From: a bacterium BRH_c32
GTDB lineage: Bacteria; Bacteroidota; Ignavibacteria; Ignavibacteriales; Melioribacteraceae
Assembly: GCA_001516025.1 (NCBI GenBank)
Contig: LOEU01000024.1
Coordinates: 227,810 to 291,809 of the forward strand
Direction: 5' to 3'
DNA: 64,000 nt
Shown: positions 17,250 through 25,334 of the stretch, one piece after another
Layout: each line of letters opens with the position of its first letter
Position numbering within the stretch: the first letter of the stretch is position 1
Notes under the pieces: model-generated
Seen by the model: only the letters and a program-made list of their open reading frames with translations
Told to the model about the DNA's origin: nothing
Database searches by the model: none
Made by a program: the position numbers and the translations under genes

Positions 17250-18293
17250 ATGAAAGTTGCGGTCGTATTTAATGAAGCGTATCCGGAGATAAAAGATGCG
17301 TACGAAACTCATATTCCAAAGGAATTGGGTTTTAAACCTTATTTTGCAATTACTGAATATGACCCGATAAATGAATACGAATCGATCGCAGCAGCATTAA
17401 GAAAAGGAGGAATTGAAGCCTATATTCTTAATGTAATGGACGACTTAAATATTTTCATAGAAGACTATCAAAAAAACAAACCTGATGTAATATTCAATTT
17501 AGTAGAGATATTTAAAGACCAGCCTCGGCTCGAAACTGCATTCACGGGATTATTTGAATTAATGGAGATTGCTTATACCGGAGCTCCGCCATTGGCTTTA
17601 GCAACTTGCCAAAATAAAACACTCACTAAAAGAATAGTAAGTGCATTTGGAATCCGCACTCCCAGATTCAAATTTATAGATGAACTTAAGAGTTCGTATA
17701 AGCACGGATTGCACTATCCCGTAATCGTGAAGCCTGCTTGGGAAGATGCAAGTGTAGGAATTGAGAATGAATCGATAGTAATGAATCATTACGACCTTAT
17801 TAAAAGAATCGAATATGTTTTTAGTGAATATAAACAACCGGTATTATTAGAAGAGTTCATTCAAGGAAGAGAATTGAATGTTGCAGTATTCGGTGATAAA
17901 GAACCTAAGGCATTACCAATAAGTGAAATCGATTTTAGTAAAATGCCGGCGCATCTTTATAATATCGTAAGTTACCAAGCTAAGTGGGATCCGTTTCACG
18001 AAGCATATCATAAGACTATCCCGATATGCCCCGCCAAGCTTAGCAATAAGACAAGAAAAGAAGCCGAAAAGATGGCAATCGCATGCTTTAAGGCAATGGG
18101 ATGTAGAGATTATGCACGGATAGATATGAGGCTTTCTAAGAACGATGGTCTGCTATATGTATTAGAAGTGAATCCAAATCCCGATCTTACTGAAGATGCC
18201 GGATTGATGCGCTCATCAAGACAGGGTGGATTATCTTATAGGAAGACATTAAAAAAAATTGTTGAGTTTGCTTATCAAAGAAGTAAAAAGTAA
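17250..18293 (+). CDS. D-Ala-D-Ala-ligase-like ATP-grasp enzyme
   Basis: 347 residues of the ATP-grasp superfamily, with an N-terminal substrate domain (1-110), the central ATP-grasp subdomain (YPVIVKPAWEDASVGI, then LLEEFIQGRELNVAVFG) and the metal-binding C-terminal part (ARIDMRLSKNDGLLYVLEVNPNPDL). It resembles D-alanine-D-alanine ligase in the C-terminal half but is not in a cell-wall cluster, and the N-terminal GxxSxE-type region of Ddl is not obvious (NLVEIFKDQPRLE instead). It probably ligates an amino acid or peptide to a carboxylate with ATP hydrolysis; the substrate is unknown. Its divergent neighbour is a papain-fold peptidase, so a linked peptide synthesis/cleavage function is possible. 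Confidence 0.78.
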   Translation: MKVAVVFNEAYPEIKDAYETHIPKELGFKPYFAITEYDPINEYESIAAALRKGGIEAYILNVMDDLNIFIEDYQKNKPDVIFNLVEIFKDQPRLETAFTGLFELMEIAYTGAPPLALATCQNKTLTKRIVSAFGIRTPRFKFIDELKSSYKHGLHYPVIVKPAWEDASVGIENESIVMNHYDLIKRIEYVFSEYKQPVLLEEFIQGRELNVAVFGDKEPKALPISEIDFSKMPAHLYNIVSYQAKWDPFHEAYHKTIPICPAKLSNKTRKEAEKMAIACFKAMGCRDYARIDMRLSKNDGLLYVLEVNPNPDLTEDAGLMRSSRQGGLSYRKTLKKIVEFAYQRSKK

Positions 18294-18503
18294 TTATTTC
18301 GATTCGTATTTCTTTCTGCGTGATTCTACTTTAATTAATAGTTCTTCTTTTTCCTTATCGCCCATGGCACACCACGATATTATCTCATCCATAGTCCTAT
18401 AACATCCTGTACAGAGTTTATTGGAATTATCAATAAAGCAGTCTCCATTGCATGGCGATTTTATTTCGATTGCATTTTCATTATTATTTAACATAAGCCA
18501 CAT
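18294..18503 (-). CDS. DUF1289-family small zinc-binding protein
   Basis: A 69-residue protein with the DUF1289 signature: SPCNGDCFID, LCTGCYRTMDEIISWCAM and an acidic-basic tail. Four conserved cysteines probably bind a metal. The first ATG gives MWLMLNNNE; the second (MLNNNENAIEIK) is an equally good start because the family domain begins later. It is convergent with the ATP-grasp gene, with no gap. Function is unknown; members are often found next to redox or Fe-S genes. Confidence 0.78.
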   Translation of the reverse strand: MWLMLNNNENAIEIKSPCNGDCFIDNSNKLCTGCYRTMDEIISWCAMGDKEKEELLIKVESRRKKYESK

Positions 18504-18650
18504 AAAAAGATTTAGTGTCCTATTAACTTAAAAACAATTCCCGAATAAGTCAACCGGAAACAGTCATTATAGAAAAAGGGATTACTCTATTAGCTTCCTT
18601 ATAAGAAGGAAAGTATTAACTCTTATTTTCCTTATGAAAAGGGAACTAAA

Positions 18651-18676
18651 AAAAAGCCGCTCGAAAGCGGCTTTTT
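18651..18676. terminator. Bidirectional intrinsic terminator
   Basis: A GCCGCT/AGCGGC stem with CGAA loop (18656-18671), flanked by five A on the left and five T on the right, lies between the DUF1289 gene and the end of the first S46 gene. It is suited to stop transcription in the minus direction from the S46 gene, which ends 18 bp away. A second, weaker hairpin, TTCCTT-ATAAG-AAGGAA, sits at 18595-18611 without a T-run. The rest of the 190-bp gap shows nothing else. Confidence 0.85.
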
Positions 18677-18693
18677 AATTATAACAAAAAATT

Positions 18694-20793
18694 TTACTCT
18701 ACGATTTTTCCGTTTTCGAGTTCTTTCACTAATCGATCAGTTTTAAATACATGCTTTAAAGATTCCATAAGTCCCCAAGAATCGGAAGATACGGTACGAT
18801 TATTCTCATGTAAGAAGATAAAATCACCGGCTAAACTCTCGAGATTACCGTCATGTGCAATACCGATGACTTCACGATTGACATTAATCAAAGAACTGCC
18901 CGAATTACCTCCAACGATGTCATTAGAAGAAGCGAACGCAATAGGTGTGGCTAAATCCATGCCTTCGGGAATAGACTGCCATCTCGGATGAAGGCCCCAC
19001 GGATATGATTTTCTTCCGAATGAATTCCATCTATCATAAAGTCCGAAATAGGTAGTTTTAGCAGGAGCTAAAGTTCCGTTATATTCATAGCCCTCTACCC
19101 TTCCATCGGAGATTCTAAGTGTGCTTGTAGCATCGGGTGGAATCTGCTCGCCAAATACTGCATAGGCAGCTTCGCCAAGCAATTGCTCTAATACCTGAAG
19201 CGTACTATTTATCTCCTTAACTTTTGGACGAAGTGCGGCTGATTGTTTTTCAACATATTGTGCAAACACAATTAGTGGATCATTTGAAGAAAGAATTTCA
19301 TCGGGATTCTTTTTCAATAGTTCATCGGTCTTCTCTTTAGAGAAGAATGCACTATTAGTTTTGGCATTTAGATAATTTTTATAAACTTCGCTCTCTTTAC
19401 CAAGTACAATACCGAGATAATTTAATTGTGCAGTATATAATTTATCCTGATATTCTCTTTCGATATTAGGAGGATAGAAAGCGGCTAATGTCGCTTCTAA
19501 TTTATCCGATTTATATTCCGGTTTTCTATCTGCTTCGGCGAGTTTCATTTGATTTGCAAATTCAATTGCTTTCTCTGCTAAATCCAAATAGATATTCTTC
19601 ATTCTAGGAGACATATTAATAGAATAAAGTTCAGGACTTATAGCAGCATATTCGGTAATATTCTCTTCGATAGCTTTCCATACATGTCCATATTTTGCTT
19701 TGAGGCTAGGATCGCTATTAACTTTTTCTTTAAATTTTTTCTCAAAATCTTTTTTCTTAGCCATAATAAAATCATCGCGAAGAGCCATATATCTGCCGGC
19801 GAACGATTTTCTTCCGTTCCCGATTCCCATTACGCTATTTAGGAGTTCTGTTTCTCTTTCAGGATGTTTCATAAATAGATCATAAAATACTTTGTAAAAC
19901 TCATTATACATAGCCGTATAATATTTATACTGATAATCGCGGTAATATTCTAATTGAGCATAAGTATCAAGCCGATTAGTGCTTCCCGGTCTTCCTATTA
20001 CGAATACCGTTTCCCCTTCTTTAGCACCACTCTTACTGAATTTGAAGAAGTGGTTTGTCATAACCGGTTTATCGTTTTCATAAGCACGATAGAACATAAA
20101 ATCTAGTTCATAACGAGGATAAGTAAAATTATCCCAGTCCCAACCCGTAGATGCGATTTGGAAATCAGGTGCCATTACCAAGCGGATATCGGTATAACGT
20201 TTATACATATAAAGAGAATATTTTCCTCCGTTATATAATTTTACAACCTTACATACGAGCGAACTTTCTTTGGAATATTTCTCTTCGAGCTCTTTAATTT
20301 TTATTTCACGTTTCGTTACTTTCTCATTATCATCCTTACCTGTATTCATTGCCGTGATTACTTCATCGGTAACATCCACAATCTGCATCAATTGATCAAA
20401 GAAAATTTTCGGCACTTTAATTTCATCAGACATTTTTTCCGCCCAGAATCCATCACGAAGATAATCTTTACCTTCGGGGGATAAACTCGGAAGGTCCCCT
20501 CTTCCGCAATGATGATTAGTCATTATAAGTCCATCTGCCGAAACGAAAGCAGCAGAACAGAAATTATCATATTGAAGTGCGGACATCATTACTTCCTTTA
20601 TCCATTCTTCGGATGGTTTGAAGCCATATTCTTTTTCAAAATAATCCACTGGAACACTATCGAAAGTCCACATCTTCCCCATATCTTTCAAAGAAGATTC
20701 AACTTTATTAAGATCGATTGGTTCATAGATGCTTTGAGCAGTAAGAGTGGATATGAATGAAAATACTAGGAAAAAAAAGATTAATTTCTTCAT
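18694..20793 (-). CDS. S46-family dipeptidyl-peptidase (DPP7/DPP11 type), copy A
   Basis: 699 residues of peptidase family S46, exported by a signal peptide (MKKLIFFFLVFSFISTLTAQ). Members cleave dipeptides from peptide N-termini in the periplasm. The catalytic His is in MTNHHC (94-96), the FTYPRYELDF segment follows, and the Ser is Ser631 in GGNSGSS. The residue 18 positions after the catalytic Ser is Gly649; from what is known of the family a Gly there marks DPP7-type (hydrophobic P1) and an Arg marks DPP11-type (acidic P1), so DPP7-like specificity is predicted. No sorting domain is present, consistent with periplasmic residence. A second S46 gene lies 88 bp upstream, separated by a terminator. 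Confidence 0.92.
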   Translation of the reverse strand: MKKLIFFFLVFSFISTLTAQSIYEPIDLNKVESSLKDMGKMWTFDSVPVDYFEKEYGFKPSEEWIKEVMMSALQYDNFCSAAFVSADGLIMTNHHCGRGDLPSLSPEGKDYLRDGFWAEKMSDEIKVPKIFFDQLMQIVDVTDEVITAMNTGKDDNEKVTKREIKIKELEEKYSKESSLVCKVVKLYNGGKYSLYMYKRYTDIRLVMAPDFQIASTGWDWDNFTYPRYELDFMFYRAYENDKPVMTNHFFKFSKSGAKEGETVFVIGRPGSTNRLDTYAQLEYYRDYQYKYYTAMYNEFYKVFYDLFMKHPERETELLNSVMGIGNGRKSFAGRYMALRDDFIMAKKKDFEKKFKEKVNSDPSLKAKYGHVWKAIEENITEYAAISPELYSINMSPRMKNIYLDLAEKAIEFANQMKLAEADRKPEYKSDKLEATLAAFYPPNIEREYQDKLYTAQLNYLGIVLGKESEVYKNYLNAKTNSAFFSKEKTDELLKKNPDEILSSNDPLIVFAQYVEKQSAALRPKVKEINSTLQVLEQLLGEAAYAVFGEQIPPDATSTLRISDGRVEGYEYNGTLAPAKTTYFGLYDRWNSFGRKSYPWGLHPRWQSIPEGMDLATPIAFASSNDIVGGNSGSSLINVNREVIGIAHDGNLESLAGDFIFLHENNRTVSSDSWGLMESLKHVFKTDRLVKELENGKIVE

Positions 20794-20819
20794 TTGTTAA
20801 AACCCCCTTATTTAAAAAA

Positions 20820-20850
20820 TAGACTCCCATTCCAAGCGGAACAGGAGTTG
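20820..20850. terminator. Intrinsic terminator between the two S46 genes
   Basis: ACTCC/GGAGT stem extended by ATTCC/GGAA (20823-20848), with T-rich tails on both strands (TTTTTGATT on plus; ATTTTTT on minus). It follows the upstream S46 gene in the minus direction, so the two S46 genes probably have separate transcripts or attenuated read-through. Confidence 0.65.
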
Positions 20851-20881
20851 AATTTTTGATTCTATTTCATACGATTAAAAA

Positions 20882-23035
20882 TTATTTTTCTGAACGTTTG
20901 CCACTCATTAATTCATCATATAAGTGTGCATTCTTATAAACGTTTTTGAATGCATGAAGCATAGACCTTGCATCAACAGCAACCATTCTATTATTAACAG
21001 GATTATAGATAAAGTTACCGATGATACTTTCCATATTACCGTCAAAAGCTAAACCAACAACTTCAGCATTTTTATTAATAACTGCACTACCGGAATTACC
21101 ACCAACGATATCGTTAGTAGAAACGAAATTGAAAGGAGTGGAAAGATCGATCTTATCAGCAGCATCAATCCAAATCTTATGTAAGTTCCATGGATATTCG
21201 CCTTTCCAGCCATGGTATCTATCATACAAGCCGTAGAAGGTTGTATTTACAGGTGATTTTGTTCCATTGTAATCAAATCCTTTTAATACACCATCGCTAA
21301 GTCTTAATGTAAAATTAGCATCCGGTGGAATTGTAGTACCATAAACTTTGAAAATTGCCTGACCTAAAAGATCATCTTGAATCTGTTCGGTTGCAGAAAT
21401 TTCTCTCGCTTGTTTATTTAATTCAACCAATTTGTCTTGTGTATTAACCATAAAATAAATAAAAGGATCGTTTGATTTAAGGATTACATCAGCACCATCT
21501 TTAACTGCTTTTTTAGCAAGTTTAACTAGACCTTCTTTTGTAGCGATTTCGGATTTACTTAGTGCATAAGTAGCTGCTTCTTTCCCTTTTTTACCGTCCA
21601 TCATTTTCTTTACTAATGGATCATTTTCGCCTAGATTCATTCTTATTAAATCTAATTGAACCCAAAGTTTGGTATAGTCAACTAATTTATCAAATTTATC
21701 AGAGAAGATTCCTTCGATAGTAGCATCTAATTTATCAGCTTTATAATTAGGGTCTCTTTCTTCTTCCGGTTTTTGTAATTGTTTTGCTAAGTCGATTAAT
21801 TTCCTAGCATTTAAAAACTGGTCAGATGATAATCTAGGATTAATTGAAGCAGCGGATAACATCGGAGCGATCTCTCTTAATTCAGCTCTTGTTCTTTCGA
21901 TAGCTTCCCAAGTTTTGCCATATAGTTTTTCTAGTTCAGGATCATTTTTTACGGCTTCTTGAAGTTTTCTTTGGAAATCTTTTTTACGAGCCATTAAATA
22001 ATCATCCATTAAACCGGTATAAATCATGTGAATAACTTTTTGTGAATTTCCTAACGGAACTTTCATTGCTTCAAATTCATCTGCACGACTTGGTTCTTCT
22101 GATTTTAATGCTTCTAATGCATTATAATATGTGTCTAACATATAAGAATTATTTCTATATGTAAAATCACGGAAATATTCTAACTGTGCTACGGTTTTAA
22201 GTCTTTGAGTAGAACCCGGATTACCGACTGTAAAGATTGGTTCTCCTTCTTGAATTCCCTTATCGGTAAATTTGAAGTAATTGCTTGATTTTACAGGAAC
22301 GCCATTATCATCATACGCTCTTAAAAATGAGCAATCAAGATTATAACGAGGATAAGTAAAATTATCGAAATCACCGCCGAAATAAGCGATTGTTTTTTCA
22401 GGTGCAAATACTAATCTTACATCATTATATCTCTTATAGCCATAGATGGCAAACTTACCGCCATTAAATAAAGAAACAAATTGGCACATTAAACCGGTTT
22501 CTTTATTATATGTGTCTATTAATTCTTTTACTTTAGCTTCTCTTTTAGCAGCTTTTTCTGCGTCATTAGTTCCTTCTGCCGTAGCGGCTTGAACTTCTGC
22601 GGTTACATCTTTGATAATAATTAATTGATCTACATAATAACCGGTAATTTTTCTTTCTTCGGCTAATGATTTAGCCATGAAGCCTTCTTTTTCAAGGTTT
22701 TCGCCTTCTTGCTGAACGCGGCTTAAAATGCCATTAACGCAGTGATGATTTGTCATCATAAGTCCGTCTTCCGAGACGAAAGAAGAAGTACACCCCGGTA
22801 GTCTTAAAGCAGAAAGTCTGATATCATCAAACCATTCTTGATCTGGAGTAAAGTTATAAGTTTTTTTGAGATAATCCACTGGAGGATAATCGAAAGACCA
22901 CATTTTCCCCGTATCAAATTTTTGGGCTTTTACAGTATCATAATTAACACTGTGCTGTGCGTTTAATGAGAAAGCTGTAAACAACACGAATAAAAAAGCA
23001 ACTACTAATTTGTTTCTGCGCATCATATTATACAC
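20882..23035 (-). CDS. S46-family dipeptidyl-peptidase (DPP7 type), copy B
   Basis: 717 residues, signal peptide (NKLVVAFLFVLFTAFSLNA) then the S46 protease fold. MTNHHC holds the catalytic His, FTYPRYNLDC follows, and the catalytic Ser648 lies in GGNSGSA; the residue 18 positions later is Gly666, which predicts DPP7-like specificity for hydrophobic P1 residues. The sequence is clearly homologous to the neighbouring copy but diverged, so this is an old duplication. The annotated ATG gives MYNMMRRNK; MMRRNK or MRRNK, three and four codons later, are also possible starts. Together with the OPT transporter and T9SS cargo it supports peptide use as nutrition. Confidence 0.92.
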   Translation of the reverse strand: MYNMMRRNKLVVAFLFVLFTAFSLNAQHSVNYDTVKAQKFDTGKMWSFDYPPVDYLKKTYNFTPDQEWFDDIRLSALRLPGCTSSFVSEDGLMMTNHHCVNGILSRVQQEGENLEKEGFMAKSLAEERKITGYYVDQLIIIKDVTAEVQAATAEGTNDAEKAAKREAKVKELIDTYNKETGLMCQFVSLFNGGKFAIYGYKRYNDVRLVFAPEKTIAYFGGDFDNFTYPRYNLDCSFLRAYDDNGVPVKSSNYFKFTDKGIQEGEPIFTVGNPGSTQRLKTVAQLEYFRDFTYRNNSYMLDTYYNALEALKSEEPSRADEFEAMKVPLGNSQKVIHMIYTGLMDDYLMARKKDFQRKLQEAVKNDPELEKLYGKTWEAIERTRAELREIAPMLSAASINPRLSSDQFLNARKLIDLAKQLQKPEEERDPNYKADKLDATIEGIFSDKFDKLVDYTKLWVQLDLIRMNLGENDPLVKKMMDGKKGKEAATYALSKSEIATKEGLVKLAKKAVKDGADVILKSNDPFIYFMVNTQDKLVELNKQAREISATEQIQDDLLGQAIFKVYGTTIPPDANFTLRLSDGVLKGFDYNGTKSPVNTTFYGLYDRYHGWKGEYPWNLHKIWIDAADKIDLSTPFNFVSTNDIVGGNSGSAVINKNAEVVGLAFDGNMESIIGNFIYNPVNNRMVAVDARSMLHAFKNVYKNAHLYDELMSGKRSEK

Positions 23036-23114
23036 CTATTATTTAATAAGATAATTTTGAACAATTTTTACTGCTTTTGGAGATTATTAATAACAAAAGT
23101 AATAATAAAAAAAT

Positions 23115-23414
23115 TTAAATGAAGGCATCCGGATAATAAAGAGGAATTATTCTTTTCTCATCGGCTCGGCTTCCGGAGCATCGAGAACATTTTTCTATTT
23201 TGAAAATTACCGGTTCTTCGCCATATAAAACTGAATGGAAATCAACAATAGATTGGCAGCGGCTGCATTGCACTATATGTTGGGTTAATACTTTTGCCCT
23301 GCATTGAGGACAAAGAAATAATTCATCGCTTAGGATAAGAGAAGGGTCAAAGACAAATAAAGTTTTGCATTTTGAGTTTGAGCAGATTGTAAATTTAGTA
23401 GAATTAGTTTCGAT
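23115..23414 (-). CDS. Four-CxxC zinc-ribbon protein, non-standard start codon
   Basis: A reading frame of 99 residues on the minus strand encodes CSNSKC, CPQC, CSRC and CSRC, and ends DAFI with TAA at 23115. The motif density argues for a real protein that binds one or two zinc ions. The frame is open up to a TAG located 14 codons before the proposed start and contains no ATG, GTG or TTG before the first cysteine. The best start is ATC at 23414, with a GGAGGG three bases before it; ATT a few codons upstream is an alternative. It may therefore use a rare codon start, or be a pseudogene that lost its start. It lies alone between the second S46 gene and the phosphohexomutase. Confidence 0.55.
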   Translation of the reverse strand: METNSTKFTICSNSKCKTLFVFDPSLILSDELFLCPQCRAKVLTQHIVQCSRCQSIVDFHSVLYGEEPVIFKIEKCSRCSGSRADEKRIIPLYYPDAFI

Positions 23415-23538
23415 ATTCCCTCCAAAATGATAATCTAAAATAGATGTTTCTTTCTTAATTGTCTATGCAAAAATATTTCCTAAAGTTCTTTCTAAATTTA
23501 TTATTTTAAAGAATCATATTAATGATTTAGGAGAATTT

Positions 23539-24885
23539 ATGGAAAAAATAGCATCTTTTAAGGCTTATGATATTAGGGGGAAAGTCCCTTCTGAACTCAA
23601 TGCGGAGCTTGCTTATAAAGTAGGAAGAACCTACGCTAATTATTTGAAGGCAAAAAAAGTAGTCATAGGATACGACGTTAGAAAATCATCGGTAGAACTA
23701 GCAAATGCACTAGCCGATGGACTTACCGATGCAGGTGCTGATGTGATTAATCTTGGATTATGCGGAACTGAAATGATCTATTTCGGAACACCATTCCTAA
23801 ACGCAGATGGCGGTGTAATGATCACTGCTAGTCATAATCCGCCTGAATATAATGGACTTAAATTCGTAAAAAAAGGTTCGCTCCCTATGGGCTATGATTC
23901 GGATCTTCATATTTTGGAAGGTGAGATTTTAAATGATACTCTTGGAGAAAAAGCTTCTCTGAAAGGAACTGTTATCGAAAAAGATATTATGGTGCCATTC
24001 ATTAATCATCTCTCAAAATTTTATGATGCGACTAATATAAAACCGTATAAAGTAGTCGTAAATGCAGGGAATGGATGCGTTGGACCTGCTTTGGATAAAT
24101 TAGAAAAATTACTACCGATCGACATGGTAAAAGTGCATCATGAACCCGATTCAAATTTCCCGAATGGCGTTCCTAATCCACTGCTTCCTGAAAACCGCGC
24201 ATCTACAATCGATGCAATTAAAGCATCGGGTGCTGATCTTGGAGTGGCTTGGGATGGCGATTATGATAGATGTTTCTTTTTTGATGAAAAGGGAAATTTT
24301 ATAGAAGGATATTATATCGTAGGTCTTTTGGCAAAATCAATTTTAAAGAAAAATCCGGGCGAAAAGATTGTCCATGATCCACGTCTTACTTGGAATACGA
24401 TAGAAACAGTGGAAAATGAAGGTGGAATCGCTATAGAATCCGTAAGCGGGCATGCATATATCAAACAAAAAATGCGTGAAGTAAATTCCATTTATGGCGG
24501 CGAGATGTCTGCACATCACTATTTCCGGGATAATCATTATTCCGATAGCGGACTTATTCCCTTTTTATTGGTATTGGAATTGATGTCAGTCGAAAACGAA
24601 AAATTTTCTGAACTCGTGGAGAAAATGATAGCAAAATACCCATGTTCGGGCGAAATTAATTCCAAAATTGCTAATCCCGCCGAAAAGGTAGAACAAATTA
24701 GAGAGAAATATAAAGACGGAAAACAAGATGAAGTAGATGGAATCAGCGTGGAATATCCTGAATGGAGATTTAATGTAAGATTAAGCAATACCGAGCCGTT
24801 AATTCGTCTGAATGTAGAATCCCGTGGAGACGAGAAACTTTTGAAAGAAAAAACAGAAGAATTATTAAACTTCATCAGAAAATGA
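23539..24885 (+). CDS. manB: Phosphomannomutase/phosphoglucomutase
   Basis: 448 residues of the alpha-D-phosphohexomutase family. The active-site serine is Ser98 in ITASHNPPEYNG, the metal-binding loop is DGDYDR (239-244), the sugar-binding loop is GGEMSAHH (320-327), and the phosphate-binding loop is RLSNTEPLIRLN. It interconverts hexose 1- and 6-phosphates for polysaccharide and nucleotide-sugar synthesis in the cytoplasm. The GEMSAHH sugar-specificity loop is the one of PMM/PGM enzymes rather than glucosamine mutase GlmM. A TTTAGGAG ribosome-binding site precedes the ATG. Confidence 0.92.
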   Translation: MEKIASFKAYDIRGKVPSELNAELAYKVGRTYANYLKAKKVVIGYDVRKSSVELANALADGLTDAGADVINLGLCGTEMIYFGTPFLNADGGVMITASHNPPEYNGLKFVKKGSLPMGYDSDLHILEGEILNDTLGEKASLKGTVIEKDIMVPFINHLSKFYDATNIKPYKVVVNAGNGCVGPALDKLEKLLPIDMVKVHHEPDSNFPNGVPNPLLPENRASTIDAIKASGADLGVAWDGDYDRCFFFDEKGNFIEGYYIVGLLAKSILKKNPGEKIVHDPRLTWNTIETVENEGGIAIESVSGHAYIKQKMREVNSIYGGEMSAHHYFRDNHYSDSGLIPFLLVLELMSVENEKFSELVEKMIAKYPCSGEINSKIANPAEKVEQIREKYKDGKQDEVDGISVEYPEWRFNVRLSNTEPLIRLNVESRGDEKLLKEKTEELLNFIRK

Positions 24886-24939
24886 AACTAATTTGTTTAA
24901 GGTGCGTCTAAACAGAACAGAACAAGAAAGGAGCATGAA

Positions 24940-25152
24940 ATGCCGGAAGAAAAAGCAATAGACGTCGAAAAATTATTAAAAAATAAGTTAAAATCCGTTA
25001 GTGTCGGTTCATTAGAGACTGCAATCGGGAAAGTAATAAGCGAATTAGTCGGTGAAGAATATAAATGCACAATCGGTGAAGTGAAATATACTTTATTTAG
25101 CGGTGCCGATTTCCATGTGAAGGTAGAGCTTTCATATAGCAATAAAGAGTAA
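24940..25152 (+). CDS. Small protein of unknown function
   Basis: 70 residues, no signal peptide or membrane segment, with an alpha/beta pattern: charged helix (AIDVEKLLKNKLKSV), a short helix (SLETAIGKVISELVG) and two beta-like strands (YKCTIGEVKYTLF, DFHVKVELSYS). A good AAAGGAG site precedes the ATG and the gene lies 54 bp after the phosphohexomutase, with an intrinsic terminator about 70 bp downstream, so it is probably cotranscribed. I do not recognise a family. Confidence 0.6.
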   Translation: MPEEKAIDVEKLLKNKLKSVSVGSLETAIGKVISELVGEEYKCTIGEVKYTLFSGADFHVKVELSYSNKE

Positions 25153-25218
25153 TCGGGCAATCAATCGCCAGTTTATTTAGAATTTTGGCTATCTTATTGT
25201 AATAAAATGAGATTATAA

Positions 25219-25256
25219 AAATCCCCGTATGCAAAAAGTAGAACGGGGATTTTTTG
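25219..25256 (+). terminator. Intrinsic terminator after the small ORF
   Basis: ATCCCCGT (25221-25228) pairs with ACGGGGAT (25243-25250), followed by TTTTTT. On the minus strand the A-rich left flank provides a T-run, so it can also end transcription from the T9SS paralog that finishes at 25335. The 25257-25334 stretch between shows nothing else. Confidence 0.9.
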
Positions 25257-25334
25257 TGCCTCTCGTTTTACTTTGAGGGACATATTTCGTCTCCCGTTAA
25301 AAACTCGATGTTTAGGTTTTGAAAATGCTTTTCA

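Noticed and set aside
16321..18503. RiPP biosynthetic cluster
   Set aside because: A cysteine protease and an ATP-grasp ligase are present but no precursor peptide, exporter or modifying enzyme could be found around them.
24897..25160. Minus-strand 87-residue frame
   Set aside because: Antisense to the small plus-strand gene at 24940-25152, which has a strong ribosome-binding site and is followed by a terminator.
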